Below, one piece after another: positions 21,989 to 30,331 of a DNA stretch of 64,000 bases. The notes beneath the pieces were generated by a model that ran no database searches, was not told the origin of the DNA, and saw only the letters and a program-made list of their open reading frames with translations. The position numbers were made by a program, and so were the translations under genes. Source of the stretch: Rhodanobacter soli (lineage in GTDB: Bacteria > Pseudomonadota > Gammaproteobacteria > Xanthomonadales > Rhodanobacteraceae); NCBI RefSeq assembly GCF_040548735.1, contig NZ_JBEPSD010000001.1:1-64000 (forward strand), read 5' to 3'. Each line of letters opens with the position of its first letter. The stretch's first letter is position 1.

Positions 21989-22660
21989 CTACGCCATCCA
22001 GAAGAACACGGCGGTCATGCGCTTGGCCGCCGTTTCCAGCCCCCAGTACGCGCTGGCGCTGTGGATCAGGTTGGCCTTGTAGACCAGCAGCCGGTTGTAG
22101 CGATGCGCCACGCGCACGTCCTCGACGAACGAGTTCGGCTGCACGAAACGGTTGCCCAGCGCTTCGGCCAGGTTGCGGTGCGGTGGCATCACGATATTGC
22201 CGCCGAGCTGGCCGCCGGGCATGCGCTGGCGGAAGAAGCTGGTGCCGCACTGCTCCGGCACGTCGGGGTTGAGATACAGCACGGCGGCGTAGCGGCACAG
22301 GTTCGATGAATCGGTATGCGGCTTGACCGCGCCCTCGACCGAGCCGACCACCTGCACGCAATTGTGGTTGAGCCGGATGCCGGTCTCGGTTCGCTCGACC
22401 CAGACTTTCTTCGCACCGGTCAGCCGGCACACCTGTGCATCCAGCGCGGCCAGCTCCTCGTCGAGCAAGGCGGGCGTTGCGCGCATGCCCGGCCATACCT
22501 CGCCGGTGTACGGATAGCCCATTTCCCAGTCGGTCTTGGCCAGGCAGCGCGCGTGCACCTCGTCGGCATTCGGCAGCACGTCGTCGACCACCCAGTAGTC
22601 GCGGCCTTCGACGGGCTTGCGGTAAGGCAACGGACGCATCTGGGTAGGGAACAGGGACAT
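21989..22660 (-). CDS. Fe(II)/2OG oxygenase-like protein, probably DUF6445
   Basis: A 223-residue protein with the jelly-roll residues His115-x-Asp117 (VKPHTDSSN), His200 (NLIHSASAYWG) and Arg214, consistent with an iron/2-oxoglutarate active site. I believe it belongs to DUF6445, whose function is unknown. The start is the ATG at 22660 (MSLFPTQMRPLP). It is convergent with the IPNS-like gene, leaving 16 bases between stops. Earlier in-frame codons overlap the neighbouring SDR gene and look non-coding. Confidence 0.75.
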   Translation of the reverse strand: MSLFPTQMRPLPYRKPVEGRDYWVVDDVLPNADEVHARCLAKTDWEMGYPYTGEVWPGMRATPALLDEELAALDAQVCRLTGAKKVWVERTETGIRLNHNCVQVVGSVEGAVKPHTDSSNLCRYAAVLYLNPDVPEQCGTSFFRQRMPGGQLGGNIVMPPHRNLAEALGNRFVQPNSFVEDVRVAHRYNRLLVYKANLIHSASAYWGLETAAKRMTAVFFWMA

Positions 22661-22719
22661 TCGATGAAGGCCGGTGGTGTGTGCGGGAGAACAGTAGCCG
22701 ACGACGCAGATCCGCGAAG

Positions 22720-23529
22720 CTAGATCTGGGTATTCCGGTAGCGTTTCGACTCCCGTGCGGAAAGCCACATGGCCAGCCGGTCCGGCAGCAACTGGATGGC
22801 TGCCTTGATGGTGCGATTGACCCGGCCGGGAATGTATACGGCGTCGCCACGTTCGACCGCCGCGATGCCCTGGTGCACCACCTCTTCCGCGCTCAGCCAC
22901 ATGAAGCCGGGCAGCTTGTCCATCTTGTCGCGGGTGCGGGTGACGTCGTGGAATTCCGACCAGGTGAAGCCGGGGCAGAGTGCGCAGACGTTCACCCCGG
23001 CCGCGCGGTTTTCCAGCGCCAGCGACTGCGAGAACTTGATCAGATAGGCCTTGCTGGCGGCATACAAGGTATGCCCGGCCGGACCGGGGACGTGCCCGGC
23101 GAGCGAGGCGACGTTGATGATGCGGCCGTGGCCGCGCTGGCGCATGCCAGGCAGCAACCGCCACGCCAGTTCGGTGGGTGCGGTCAGCAATACCTGCAGG
23201 AAGTCCGCGTGGGTCGCCCAGCCGTTGGCGACGAAGGTGCCGGGTACGCCGTAACCGGCGTTGTTGATCAGCCAGTCGACCTGCAGGCCACGCTGTTCCA
23301 GTGCATCGCACAGTGTCCGCGGCGTGGCCGGATCGGACAGGTCGTGCGGCAGCACGATGATCCGGGTGGCATGTTGGCCGCGTAATTCGGTGGCGAGGGT
23401 TTCCAGCCGGTCGACTCGGCGAGCGGTCAGCACCAGGTCGTGGCCGAGCGTAGCAAGTTGCCGGGCAAAGGCGGCACCGATGCCGGACGAGGCGCCGGTG
23501 ATCAGGCTGAGCGGGCGGGGCGGTGGCAT
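22720..23529 (-). CDS. Short-chain dehydrogenase/reductase
   Basis: A 269-residue classical SDR. The cofactor loop is TGASSGIG near residue 10, followed by ARRVDR (NADPH preference likely), NNAGYG, and the active site Ser (NVASLAGH) with YAASK. The C-terminal region is typical of the DltE/YqjQ-like branch that includes many enzymes of unknown substrate. I start at the ATG at 23529 (MPPPRPLSLITGAS). Confidence 0.88.
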   Translation of the reverse strand: MPPPRPLSLITGASSGIGAAFARQLATLGHDLVLTARRVDRLETLATELRGQHATRIIVLPHDLSDPATPRTLCDALEQRGLQVDWLINNAGYGVPGTFVANGWATHADFLQVLLTAPTELAWRLLPGMRQRGHGRIINVASLAGHVPGPAGHTLYAASKAYLIKFSQSLALENRAAGVNVCALCPGFTWSEFHDVTRTRDKMDKLPGFMWLSAEEVVHQGIAAVERGDAVYIPGRVNRTIKAAIQLLPDRLAMWLSARESKRYRNTQI

Positions 23530-23655
23530 GCGGCGTTCCGTGAACGAAACGTCATTCTTGACCGACCCGGCCGACCGGCGCCAGTAGTCTGCGCAGGTTT
23601 GCCCATATCTTGGGCCATCGGTAAGCTTGCGGTTTGACCGCAACGGAAGCAGCAC

Positions 23656-24423
23656 ATGCGCAAGAAATTCGTCGCCGGCAACTGGAAAATGCACGGCAGC
23701 CGTTCGATGGCCAAGGCCCTGGTGAACGACATCGCTGCCGGCATGCCGGACGACATCGATGTGGCCGTATTCCCGCCGTTTCCGTACCTGGCCGAACTGG
23801 CCTGGCAGCATGCCGATTCCGGTCTGGGCATGGGTGCGCAGGACGTCAGCGAGCATGAGGGGCAGGGCGCGTATACCGGTGAAGTCTCCGCCGCCATGCT
23901 GGCGGATGTCGGCGCGCGCTGGGCGCTGGTCGGCCACTCCGAGCGCCGCCAGTATCACGGCGAGAGCGACGAACTGGTCGCGCGCAAATTTGCCGCGGCC
24001 CGTGCCGGCGGCCTGACGCCGATCCTGTGCGTGGGCGAAACCCTGGAGCAGCGTGAAGCCGGCGAAACCGAAGCGGTCATCGCGCGGCAGTTGCAGGCCG
24101 TGCTGGCGCTCAATGGCGCGGCCAGTTTCGACACCGCGGTGATTGCCTACGAGCCGGTCTGGGCGATCGGTACCGGCCGTACCGCCAGCCCAGAGCAGGC
24201 ACAGCAAGTGCATGCCTTCATTCGTAGCCAACTGGAAAAGGAAGATGTTATGATTGCCCGTCTGACCCGACTGCTTTACGGCGGCAGCGTCAAGGCGGCC
24301 AATGCCGCGGAATTGTTCGCGCAGGCGGACGTGGATGGAGGGCTGATCGGCGGTGCCTCTCTGGCCGCATCCGACTTCCTTGGAATCTGCGCCGCGGCGC
24401 ATCAGGCGCTACAGGCTCAATAG
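23656..24423 (+). CDS. tpiA: Triosephosphate isomerase
   Basis: A 255-residue TIM. All catalytic elements are present: Asn-x-Lys in GNWKMHG, His in VGHSERR, Glu in AYEPVWAIGTG, and the phosphate loop YGGSVKAANAAEL with GGLIGGASL. It interconverts dihydroxyacetone phosphate and glyceraldehyde-3-phosphate. It is followed after 7 bases by secG and then tRNA-Leu, a common gammaproteobacterial order. Confidence 0.97.
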   Translation: MRKKFVAGNWKMHGSRSMAKALVNDIAAGMPDDIDVAVFPPFPYLAELAWQHADSGLGMGAQDVSEHEGQGAYTGEVSAAMLADVGARWALVGHSERRQYHGESDELVARKFAAARAGGLTPILCVGETLEQREAGETEAVIARQLQAVLALNGAASFDTAVIAYEPVWAIGTGRTASPEQAQQVHAFIRSQLEKEDVMIARLTRLLYGGSVKAANAAELFAQADVDGGLIGGASLAASDFLGICAAAHQALQAQ

Positions 24424-24430
24424 AAACCTT

Positions 24431-24892
24431 ATGTTCGTCATTTTCAGCGTGTTTTACATTCTGATCGCTGCGGCGATGATCGTGCTGATCCTGCTGCAGA
24501 ACGGCGCTGGCGCCGATGCCGGTTCGGGCTTCGGCGGCGGCGCGTCGGCCACGGTGTTCGGCGCGCGTGGTTCGTCCACGTTCCTGACACGTGCCACCGG
24601 CGTGCTTGCGGGTTTGTTCTTCCTGCTCAGCCTCGGCATGGGCATCTACCTGCATGGCAACGGCGCGCCGCATACCAATGCGGAGGATCTGGGCGTGATG
24701 GCCGCGCTCGCCGACAAACCGGCTGCCGGCAAGACGACCCCGGCCGCGCCGGCGGCGGGCTCGGAAGTACCGGCAGCGGCGCCCGCTGCAACCAACAACG
24801 CCGTCCCGGCTGCACAGCCGGCGGCCACCCCCGCCCCGACTCGGAGTCAGGGCGAGGTACCGGCAGCCACCGAGCCGCCGGCCAAGCACTGA
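24431..24892 (+). CDS. secG: Protein translocase subunit SecG
   Basis: A 153-residue inner-membrane protein with two transmembrane helices (about 2-22 and 53-74). Between them is the cytoplasmic loop GSGFGGGASATVFGARGSSTFLTR, characteristic of SecG. It assists SecYE during preprotein export. It is longer than E. coli SecG (110) because of an Ala/Pro-rich periplasmic tail from about residue 95. It lies between tpiA and the tRNA. Confidence 0.93.
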   Translation: MFVIFSVFYILIAAAMIVLILLQNGAGADAGSGFGGGASATVFGARGSSTFLTRATGVLAGLFFLLSLGMGIYLHGNGAPHTNAEDLGVMAALADKPAAGKTTPAAPAAGSEVPAAAPAATNNAVPAAQPAATPAPTRSQGEVPAATEPPAKH

Positions 24893-24903
24893 GCAACACA
24901 CCT

Positions 24904-24988
24904 GCCCAGGTGGCGGAACTGGTAGACGCACTACCTTGAGGTGGTAGCGACGCAAGTCGTAGGGGTTCGAGTCCCCTCTTGGGCACCA
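24904..24988 (+). tRNA. tRNA-Leu (anticodon GAG)
   Basis: An 85-base tRNA with acceptor stem GCCCAGG/CTTGGGC, encoded CCA, D-arm, a long class II variable arm and T-arm GGGGTTCGAGTCCCC. The anticodon stem is CTACC/GGTAG with loop TTGAGGT, so the anticodon is GAG (leucine, CUC/CUU codons). The 3' end is the integration site of the adjacent mobile element and remains intact. Confidence 0.97.
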
Positions 24989-24991
24989 ATG
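24975..24991 (+). repeat. attL core of the tRNA-Leu integrative element
   Basis: CCTCTTGGGCACCAATG spans the last 14 bases of tRNA-Leu and three bases beyond. A near copy, CCTCTTGGCACCAATG (one G fewer), occurs at 32822-32837. This places the element between them. P4-type integrases commonly use tRNA 3' ends. Confidence 0.8.
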
Positions 24992-25031
24992 GACGTTTCA
25001 GGAAGTCTCACGAAGTCTCTGAAACACACGG

Positions 25032-25057
25032 AACCCCGCATAACAGCGGGGTTTTTT
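25032..25057 (+). terminator. Terminator downstream of tRNA-Leu, inside the element
   Basis: Stem AACCCCGC (25032-25039) and GCGGGGTT (25046-25053), loop ATAACA, followed by a T run to 25057. It lies 43 bases after the tRNA and 96 bases before int, so it ends tRNA transcription and insulates the integrase. A related hairpin with similar flanks occurs just outside attR. Confidence 0.85.
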
Positions 25058-25098
25058 GTGTCTGAATGTCTCGCGGGGTTTCAGGGGAGCTTGCGGTC

Positions 25099-25139
25099 TT
25101 GTGTATGTTTTTGTGTATGATGGCGACATCCATACACAA
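25099..25139. repeat. TTGTGTATG sites upstream of int (left arm)
   Basis: Three copies of TTGTGTATG: direct at 25099-25107 and 25111-25119, 12 bases apart, and inverted (CATACACAA) at 25131-25139. The same direct pair with the same 12-base spacing lies at 32739-32759 near the other end. Such sites are the expected arm-type binding sites of the integrase or operators for the AlpA-like protein. The inverted pair overlaps the likely int promoter. Confidence 0.7.
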
Positions 25140-25153
25140 ACTGGTCCCGCTTT

Positions 25154-26446
25154 ATGCCCCGTCTTGCCAAGCCCCTTACCGAGCTTCAAATCAGCAAAGC
25201 CAGAGCCAAAGCCAAGCCGTATGCGCTGGCCGACGGTAATGGGCTATACCTCATGGTGAGCACGGCCGGCTTGAAGACGTGGGTGGTTCGCTATCGCCTT
25301 CCCGGTAGCGCCACGGCCACGCCCGCCACCATTGGCCGTTATCCGGCCATGACCCTTGCGGAAGCCCGTGTGTGCGCTGTGCAGGCCAAGCGGGACGCAG
25401 CACAGGGCAAAGGCACGGCTGGTACGCGCAAGGCGCAGCAGGTCGCAGCCCAAGCGGAGACGGGCGAGCAAGAGGCCGAGGCAGCGGCATCGGCGGAAGC
25501 CGAGCGGGCCACTTTCAGGGCCGTATCAGGCCGCTGGTTGGCCGAGAGGCGGCCCGGCTGGGCAGCAGAGACGTACCGGAAAGCGCGACTAGTGGTGGAT
25601 TCTTACCTAGTCCCGAAGCTGGGCGATGCAGACATGCGCACGCTTGAGACCAAGGACGTCCGGCCGGTGCTGGTCGAGATGGCAGCCAAGACGCCACAGC
25701 TTGCCCGGAAGGCCCGACAGTACGTGGGTAGCATCGTAGATCACGCGATCAATGAGGGGCTGCGGCCGGACGAAAGCGCGCTCAGGCTTGCCAGAAGTCT
25801 GCCCACGTTCCGCAGTGGTCACATGCCGGCCGTCACGGACGATGAGGGCAAGCTGGGCAAAGTTATGCGCGCCATTGATGCCCACGGGAATCGTGTGGTC
25901 CGCGCTGCGTTGACCCTGGCGGCTCTGACCGTCATGCGGTCTGGTGTGGTTGCCAGCGCCCGATGGTCAGAGATCGACCTGGTGGCGGGGGAGTGGAAGA
26001 TTCCCGGCAAGGAGCCGGATGGCAGCAACCGCATGAAGACCGGGCAGGATTACAGCACATCACTGCCGGCGCAGGCGCTAGAGGTATTGCGGGAGATGCA
26101 CGCACGGAGCGCGGGAGAGGAATACGTCTTCCCGCCGCAGGCCCGGCAGAACACACCGCACCTGTCCCGCGACGCACTGAGCAAGGCGCTCAGGGATATG
26201 GGCTTTCAGGGCGAACACACCACCCACGGCTTCCGGGCATCGCTGCGCACGCTGGGCCGTGAGCGGCTGGGCGTCGACGTGGATGTGCTGGAGGCACAGC
26301 TTGCCCACGCACCGAAGGACGAGGTGGAAGCGGCTTATGCGCGGGTGAAGTTCAAGGAGCAGCGCCGCGTGGTCATGCAGGCGTGGGCCGACTATCTGGA
26401 CAAGGTGAAGGGCGGCAACGTGGTGGAGTTCAAGCGCAAGGCTTGA
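25154..26446 (+). CDS. P4-type tyrosine recombinase (integrase)
   Basis: A 430-residue integrase. The N-terminal DUF4102-type arm-binding domain (LTELQISKARAKAKPYALADGNG) is followed by an unusual Ala/Glu-rich linker (about 85-118), a core-binding domain and the catalytic domain. Catalytic residues are Arg262 (TVMRSG), His358 and Arg361 (HGFRAS), His385 (LAHAP) and the nucleophile Tyr395 (AAYARVKF). All are present, so it looks active. Its position beside attL and the tRNA fits integration and excision at the tRNA-Leu 3' end. Confidence 0.94.
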   Translation: MPRLAKPLTELQISKARAKAKPYALADGNGLYLMVSTAGLKTWVVRYRLPGSATATPATIGRYPAMTLAEARVCAVQAKRDAAQGKGTAGTRKAQQVAAQAETGEQEAEAAASAEAERATFRAVSGRWLAERRPGWAAETYRKARLVVDSYLVPKLGDADMRTLETKDVRPVLVEMAAKTPQLARKARQYVGSIVDHAINEGLRPDESALRLARSLPTFRSGHMPAVTDDEGKLGKVMRAIDAHGNRVVRAALTLAALTVMRSGVVASARWSEIDLVAGEWKIPGKEPDGSNRMKTGQDYSTSLPAQALEVLREMHARSAGEEYVFPPQARQNTPHLSRDALSKALRDMGFQGEHTTHGFRASLRTLGRERLGVDVDVLEAQLAHAPKDEVEAAYARVKFKEQRRVVMQAWADYLDKVKGGNVVEFKRKA

Positions 26447-26482
26447 GGTGCCACGGTACGCACATTTGCTGTCGGTCTCTTC

Positions 26483-27082
26483 TCATCTGTCGTTTTCGCT
26501 CAAAGCCGCCGACGCAATCTTTTCCTGTTCCGCGAGGGGAGGCAAGCCGGCGCCCTTCATTATCGCATCTGGCGTGGCCATGAATGTCGCCATGAGTCGT
26601 GTCAGCGGCTCGTGGTTCGCTGGGTCTCTGTTAGCCGGACTCATAAGAATCGCTCGACCATGCCAAGCCGCAACTCCTTCGATAAATGCCTGTCGTGCTG
26701 GCGCGTCGAGGTATAGACAATTCTTTCGCCACCAGTCATTGCATTCATCCATCACCGCGAAGTCAGCAATGTCAGCGTCGAACAGTGCTCGCCAAAGAGC
26801 GAAGGCTTCTTGGGATGCTCTCAGACGCTCGGGACCAGCGAGTGTCCGCAAATTCTGATGGGCTTTGAAAGATTCAATGAAAACGTTCTGCTCATGTGCG
26901 CGGCTTTGCGCGTCTCGGACGAAGTCCGCCCTGATCCCTTCAACCTTTTTTGTAATTTCCCCGACATCTTCTTTCGTCGCTAAATTCTCCCCTTTTCTCT
27001 TCAAGTATCCGGAGAGAAAAGCCCCGGACCAGCCGCCGATGGCGCTAAGCATCGCGATGGCCAAAGCGTACGTGATGGTCAT
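26483..27082 (-). CDS. Membrane-anchored protein of unknown function, coupled to the RM gene
   Basis: I do not recognise a named family. The 199 residues begin with one transmembrane helix (about 3-26, GGWSGAFLSGYLKRKG at its end) and a charged helix (ATKEDVGEITKKVEGIRADF), suggesting a short coiled coil. A soluble helical part of about 140 residues follows, with a WWRKNCLY motif. The start overlaps the stop of the MmeI-like gene (ATGA on the minus strand), so it is translated from the same message. Parts are less GC-rich than core genes (25 of 60 bases in 26941-27000). It could be an accessory or effector of the restriction system, or an unrelated cargo gene. Confidence 0.75.
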   Translation of the reverse strand: MTITYALAIAMLSAIGGWSGAFLSGYLKRKGENLATKEDVGEITKKVEGIRADFVRDAQSRAHEQNVFIESFKAHQNLRTLAGPERLRASQEAFALWRALFDADIADFAVMDECNDWWRKNCLYLDAPARQAFIEGVAAWHGRAILMSPANRDPANHEPLTRLMATFMATPDAIMKGAGLPPLAEQEKIASAALSENDR

Positions 27083-29868
27083 TCAACTGTCGTCCGCTTT
27101 CGACGAGATATCTTCGGCCTTTCAGCGGGCAGCAGCGAGGTCAGTTGCTGGTAGCGCTCGAACAGGAATGCCACGCGCTCTGCATCGCTCCCCAGCTTTG
27201 GTGGCTTGCGGCCGGCCAGCTTCTCGGCGGCCACGTAAGCGGCATCCACGGCGCGATCCAGCGCCTGATGGGCCTTCACCAGTGCGGGCGGCATGGTGAT
27301 CGGGTCGTACAGGTCAGCCAGTGTGCTGTTCGGAAACGTGGCGCGCGCGTTGAGCACGGCTTGCGCGGCGGCTTCGATGGCTTCGTGGTGCTTGTCGGTG
27401 GTCGAGTCGGGCCACGGGAAGTTGTTGTAGACGATACCGGCGGAATAACGGAAGTCACTTTTCAAACGACCGCAGACAGATCGCACCCAAGCCATGTGCA
27501 TCGTCGAGGTCAGAATGCCAAAGTCGAATACTGATCCACCCGTAACCGTAAACAATTCAGTGCTTGCAATAGTCTGCTCGTCAAGAAAGCCAATCGGTAT
27601 GAACGCGCGGTTCTCTGAGGAGGTTTTTGGTATTGCGATATAGCCGATTTCTGGTTGTCGAATCTCACCGAACAGTGTCGGAGTTCTCGCCAGCATGTTG
27701 GTAGTCGGGCGGGGACTTTCTGTGCGAACTCCTTTGACAGCTGCAACACGCGTCGACAAATGTGGAAACGCACGTAGCTGATCGGGAGTGATCTTGACGA
27801 GCCAGAGACACCAGCGGGCAATGCCGTTGATGAATTCCTCCGAACCAAGAAATGGCCTTATCCACGCCGCTGCTCCTGGCTCGATCGCCAGTAGCGCTGT
27901 TTTCTCTTGATCGCTCAACAGCAAGTGTCCGCCGTCATTTGGCATACTGCCAAAGGCAATGTCGGGTGCTTGCGAGATTGAAGCCGAGCGTCTGGAGAGG
28001 AAGGTCTCGGGCGCATCCACGAGATAAGGATTGATGCGAGACGTTTGCACCAAATGTGCATCGCCCTCCACACGTTCATAGTCAAACAGCTGTTTTGTAG
28101 AACTGTCCGGCACCGCAAAGCCAATGATGACGCAGTGCACCGCCGCCTTGCCTTTAGCTTCGTTGCTCCACTTGAAAGTTCGATGAGCGAACTGGATATG
28201 CATACCACGTCGGTATAGCTCACCCCACAGTACGCCGACCTGCTCACCCTGCGTGATTGAATTAGTGGAGACGAAGGCGCAATGGATTACGGTGCCTTGT
28301 ACATATTTGGCAGCCAGCAGATACCACGCCGCCACAAAGTCCAAGACTCCCGAACCCTTCACCCCAGAAAATACGTAGGACATGTCTCGCTTCTGCTCGG
28401 CGTTCTGCTCTTTCTTACCGACAAACGGCGGATTGCCTAAGATGTAACTCAGCTGTTCCTTCGGCACCACATCGTTCCAGTCGATTCGCAGCGCATTGTC
28501 ATGCACGACCATCGGTGACTTCTTTAGCGGCAGGCGTGCGAAGTAGTTGCCGAACGCCTCGCTGACCAGCATGTTCATCTGGTGATCCATGAGCCACATG
28601 GCGACCTGCGCGATTTGCGCGGGGAACTCCTCGATCTCGATGCCGTAGAACTGATCTACATCGACCTGGACTTCTTCGGTGACCCACAGGGCACGTGAGG
28701 AGGCCCCTTCGGGATGCAGGCGGCGCAGCACCTCCAGCTCCAGCAGGCGCACCTCCCGGTACGCGATGACGAGGAAGTTGCCGCAGCCGCAAGCCGGGTC
28801 GAGGAACCGCAGGGCGGCAAGCTTGCTGTGATAGGCCCGCAGCTTGGCCTCGTGGCTGCCGATGCGTTCCAGCTCGGCTTTCAGGCCATCCAGAAACAAC
28901 GGGCCGACCAGCTTGAGAATGTTCTTTTCGCTGGTGTAGTGCGCGCCGAGGTTGCGGCGGGCCTTGGCGTCCATAACGGACTGGAACATGGAGCCGAAGA
29001 TGGCCGGCGAGATACGGCTCCAGTCCAGCAGCGAGGCGTCCAGCAGCAACTCGCGCATTTTGGCGTCGAACGCCGCCAACGGCAGCGATTCGGCGAACAG
29101 CTTACCGTTGACGTAAGGAAACTCCGCGAGCTGGGCATCCAGTGTGGTCTGGCGCCTGTCCGTGTCCGTGTTGAGCGTCTGGAATAGCTGCGCCAGCCAC
29201 TGACCAAGGTCCACGCCGTCCGCCGAGGTGCGCTGCGACAACAGCTCGTGGAAGGTATGCGGCGGGAAGATGCCCGTGTCATCGGCGAACAGGCAGAACA
29301 GCAGACGCACCAGCAGCACCTCCAGTGCGTGCCCGTCGTAGCCAGCTGCCTTGAGCGCGTCGTGTAACTTGCCCATGCGCTCGGCGGCCTGCACGTTGAC
29401 CGGATCTTCTTCCTTGAATGATCGCGCCTGATAGCCGGCGATGAAGCCGAAACGGCGCACCTGCTTATGCAGGTCTTTCAGCCCGAACTCGACTGGCTCC
29501 GCATTGGTTTCGAGATCGTAAAGCCGGAACCGGGCGAAGTCGGAGACCAGCAGGTACTTCGGCAGCTCGGCATCGGTGAGACCGTGGAAGTAGTCGCGGG
29601 CTTGCTGGTGAGCACGGTCGAGGCTCTTGCCGCGTGACTTGTGTTCGACCAGCAGCACGCCTTTCCACAGCAGGTCGATATAGCCGTCCTTGCCGTCGAT
29701 CTTCTTCACCTTGCGCTCGAAGGTGGCAAGGCGACGACGGGGCACGCCGAACACGTTGAAGAACCCGTTCCAGAACGTCTGGGCCTCGGCATCTTCGGAG
29801 CTTTCGTCGATCCATTCGCGCGAGAACGTCATCGCGCGATCCTTGATCTCATTCCAACTCAGCGGCAT
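27079..29868 (-). CDS. MmeI-like (type IIL) restriction endonuclease-methyltransferase
   Basis: A 929-residue single-chain RM enzyme, nearly the length of MmeI (919) and similar throughout by recall. The N-terminal PD-(D/E)xK nuclease has Asp65 and Glu75-x-Lys77 (YIDLLW, VEHKSRGK), the spacing of MmeI. A helical connector (about 150-300) follows. The gamma-type N6-adenine methyltransferase has motif I LDPACGCGNF (356-365) and motif IV GNPPF (478-482). A target-recognition domain (about 620-860) and a C-terminal helical bundle end the chain. MmeI-type enzymes methylate one strand and cut about 20 bases from the site. Both active sites look intact. GC falls in the target-recognition part, suggesting a domain swap. 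Confidence 0.92.
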   Translation of the reverse strand: MPLSWNEIKDRAMTFSREWIDESSEDAEAQTFWNGFFNVFGVPRRRLATFERKVKKIDGKDGYIDLLWKGVLLVEHKSRGKSLDRAHQQARDYFHGLTDAELPKYLLVSDFARFRLYDLETNAEPVEFGLKDLHKQVRRFGFIAGYQARSFKEEDPVNVQAAERMGKLHDALKAAGYDGHALEVLLVRLLFCLFADDTGIFPPHTFHELLSQRTSADGVDLGQWLAQLFQTLNTDTDRRQTTLDAQLAEFPYVNGKLFAESLPLAAFDAKMRELLLDASLLDWSRISPAIFGSMFQSVMDAKARRNLGAHYTSEKNILKLVGPLFLDGLKAELERIGSHEAKLRAYHSKLAALRFLDPACGCGNFLVIAYREVRLLELEVLRRLHPEGASSRALWVTEEVQVDVDQFYGIEIEEFPAQIAQVAMWLMDHQMNMLVSEAFGNYFARLPLKKSPMVVHDNALRIDWNDVVPKEQLSYILGNPPFVGKKEQNAEQKRDMSYVFSGVKGSGVLDFVAAWYLLAAKYVQGTVIHCAFVSTNSITQGEQVGVLWGELYRRGMHIQFAHRTFKWSNEAKGKAAVHCVIIGFAVPDSSTKQLFDYERVEGDAHLVQTSRINPYLVDAPETFLSRRSASISQAPDIAFGSMPNDGGHLLLSDQEKTALLAIEPGAAAWIRPFLGSEEFINGIARWCLWLVKITPDQLRAFPHLSTRVAAVKGVRTESPRPTTNMLARTPTLFGEIRQPEIGYIAIPKTSSENRAFIPIGFLDEQTIASTELFTVTGGSVFDFGILTSTMHMAWVRSVCGRLKSDFRYSAGIVYNNFPWPDSTTDKHHEAIEAAAQAVLNARATFPNSTLADLYDPITMPPALVKAHQALDRAVDAAYVAAEKLAGRKPPKLGSDAERVAFLFERYQQLTSLLPAERPKISRRKRTTVE

Positions 29869-29980
29869 GGCTTCCCCTCTTTAGCTGTTGCGAGCATACG
29901 ACATTGCCGGAAGCTCCCATCGAGCCGCCTAGTCTGATCGCTGAGACATGGGTTTTGGGGCGCGGTGACCGGGCGGGATT

Positions 29981-30213
29981 AATTTAGTAGTCAACATCAC
30001 CAGAAGGAACGCCGCGCTGCGCCCGGATGGAATTAAACAGTCATCCGAAAGGAGGGGGCGGCTGGGCAATGCTCAAGCTGCCCAATTTAGTCGTCATCTT
30101 GGAAGAAGGGGGCCTGGCTCCCTGCGATCGACGGCAATTTAGTCGTCACTATCAACGAAAGGGAAACCGACGCTCTGCGGCACAGCCGAGTTTAATCGTC
30201 ACCCGAAAGGTGG
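29981..30213 (+). repeat. Array of five degenerate units, period about 52 bp
   Basis: The box AATTTAGTCGTCA recurs at 29981, 30031, 30084, 30136 and 30189 (intervals 50, 53, 52, 53), each followed after a few bases by GAAAGG or GAAGG. The GC-rich filler between boxes differs in sequence, but in units 2, 3 and 5 it can fold: GGGCGGCT/AGCTGCCC near 30056-30083, AGGGGGC/GCTCCCT near 30106-30122, GGTGG/CCACC near 30209-30223. The period is not a multiple of three, so it is not coding. The array sits between the divergent RM gene and the RHH/ParB-like operon. Iterons, a centromere-like site or operators are all possible; it does not look like a CRISPR. Confidence 0.65.
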
Positions 30214-30331
30214 AGACCCCACCGCCCCAGTCACCACTGATCACCCGAGGGCATCCCAGCTGCCCCCGGCGTTTCACCGTGCCCGTCATTCGGGCAACCC
30301 ACCACCACCGACCACAGAGAGACACAGACGC

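Noticed and set aside
29981-30213. CRISPR array
   Set aside because: Period near 52 bp is CRISPR-like, but boxes differ between units, fillers fold into hairpins and no cas gene is in the window.
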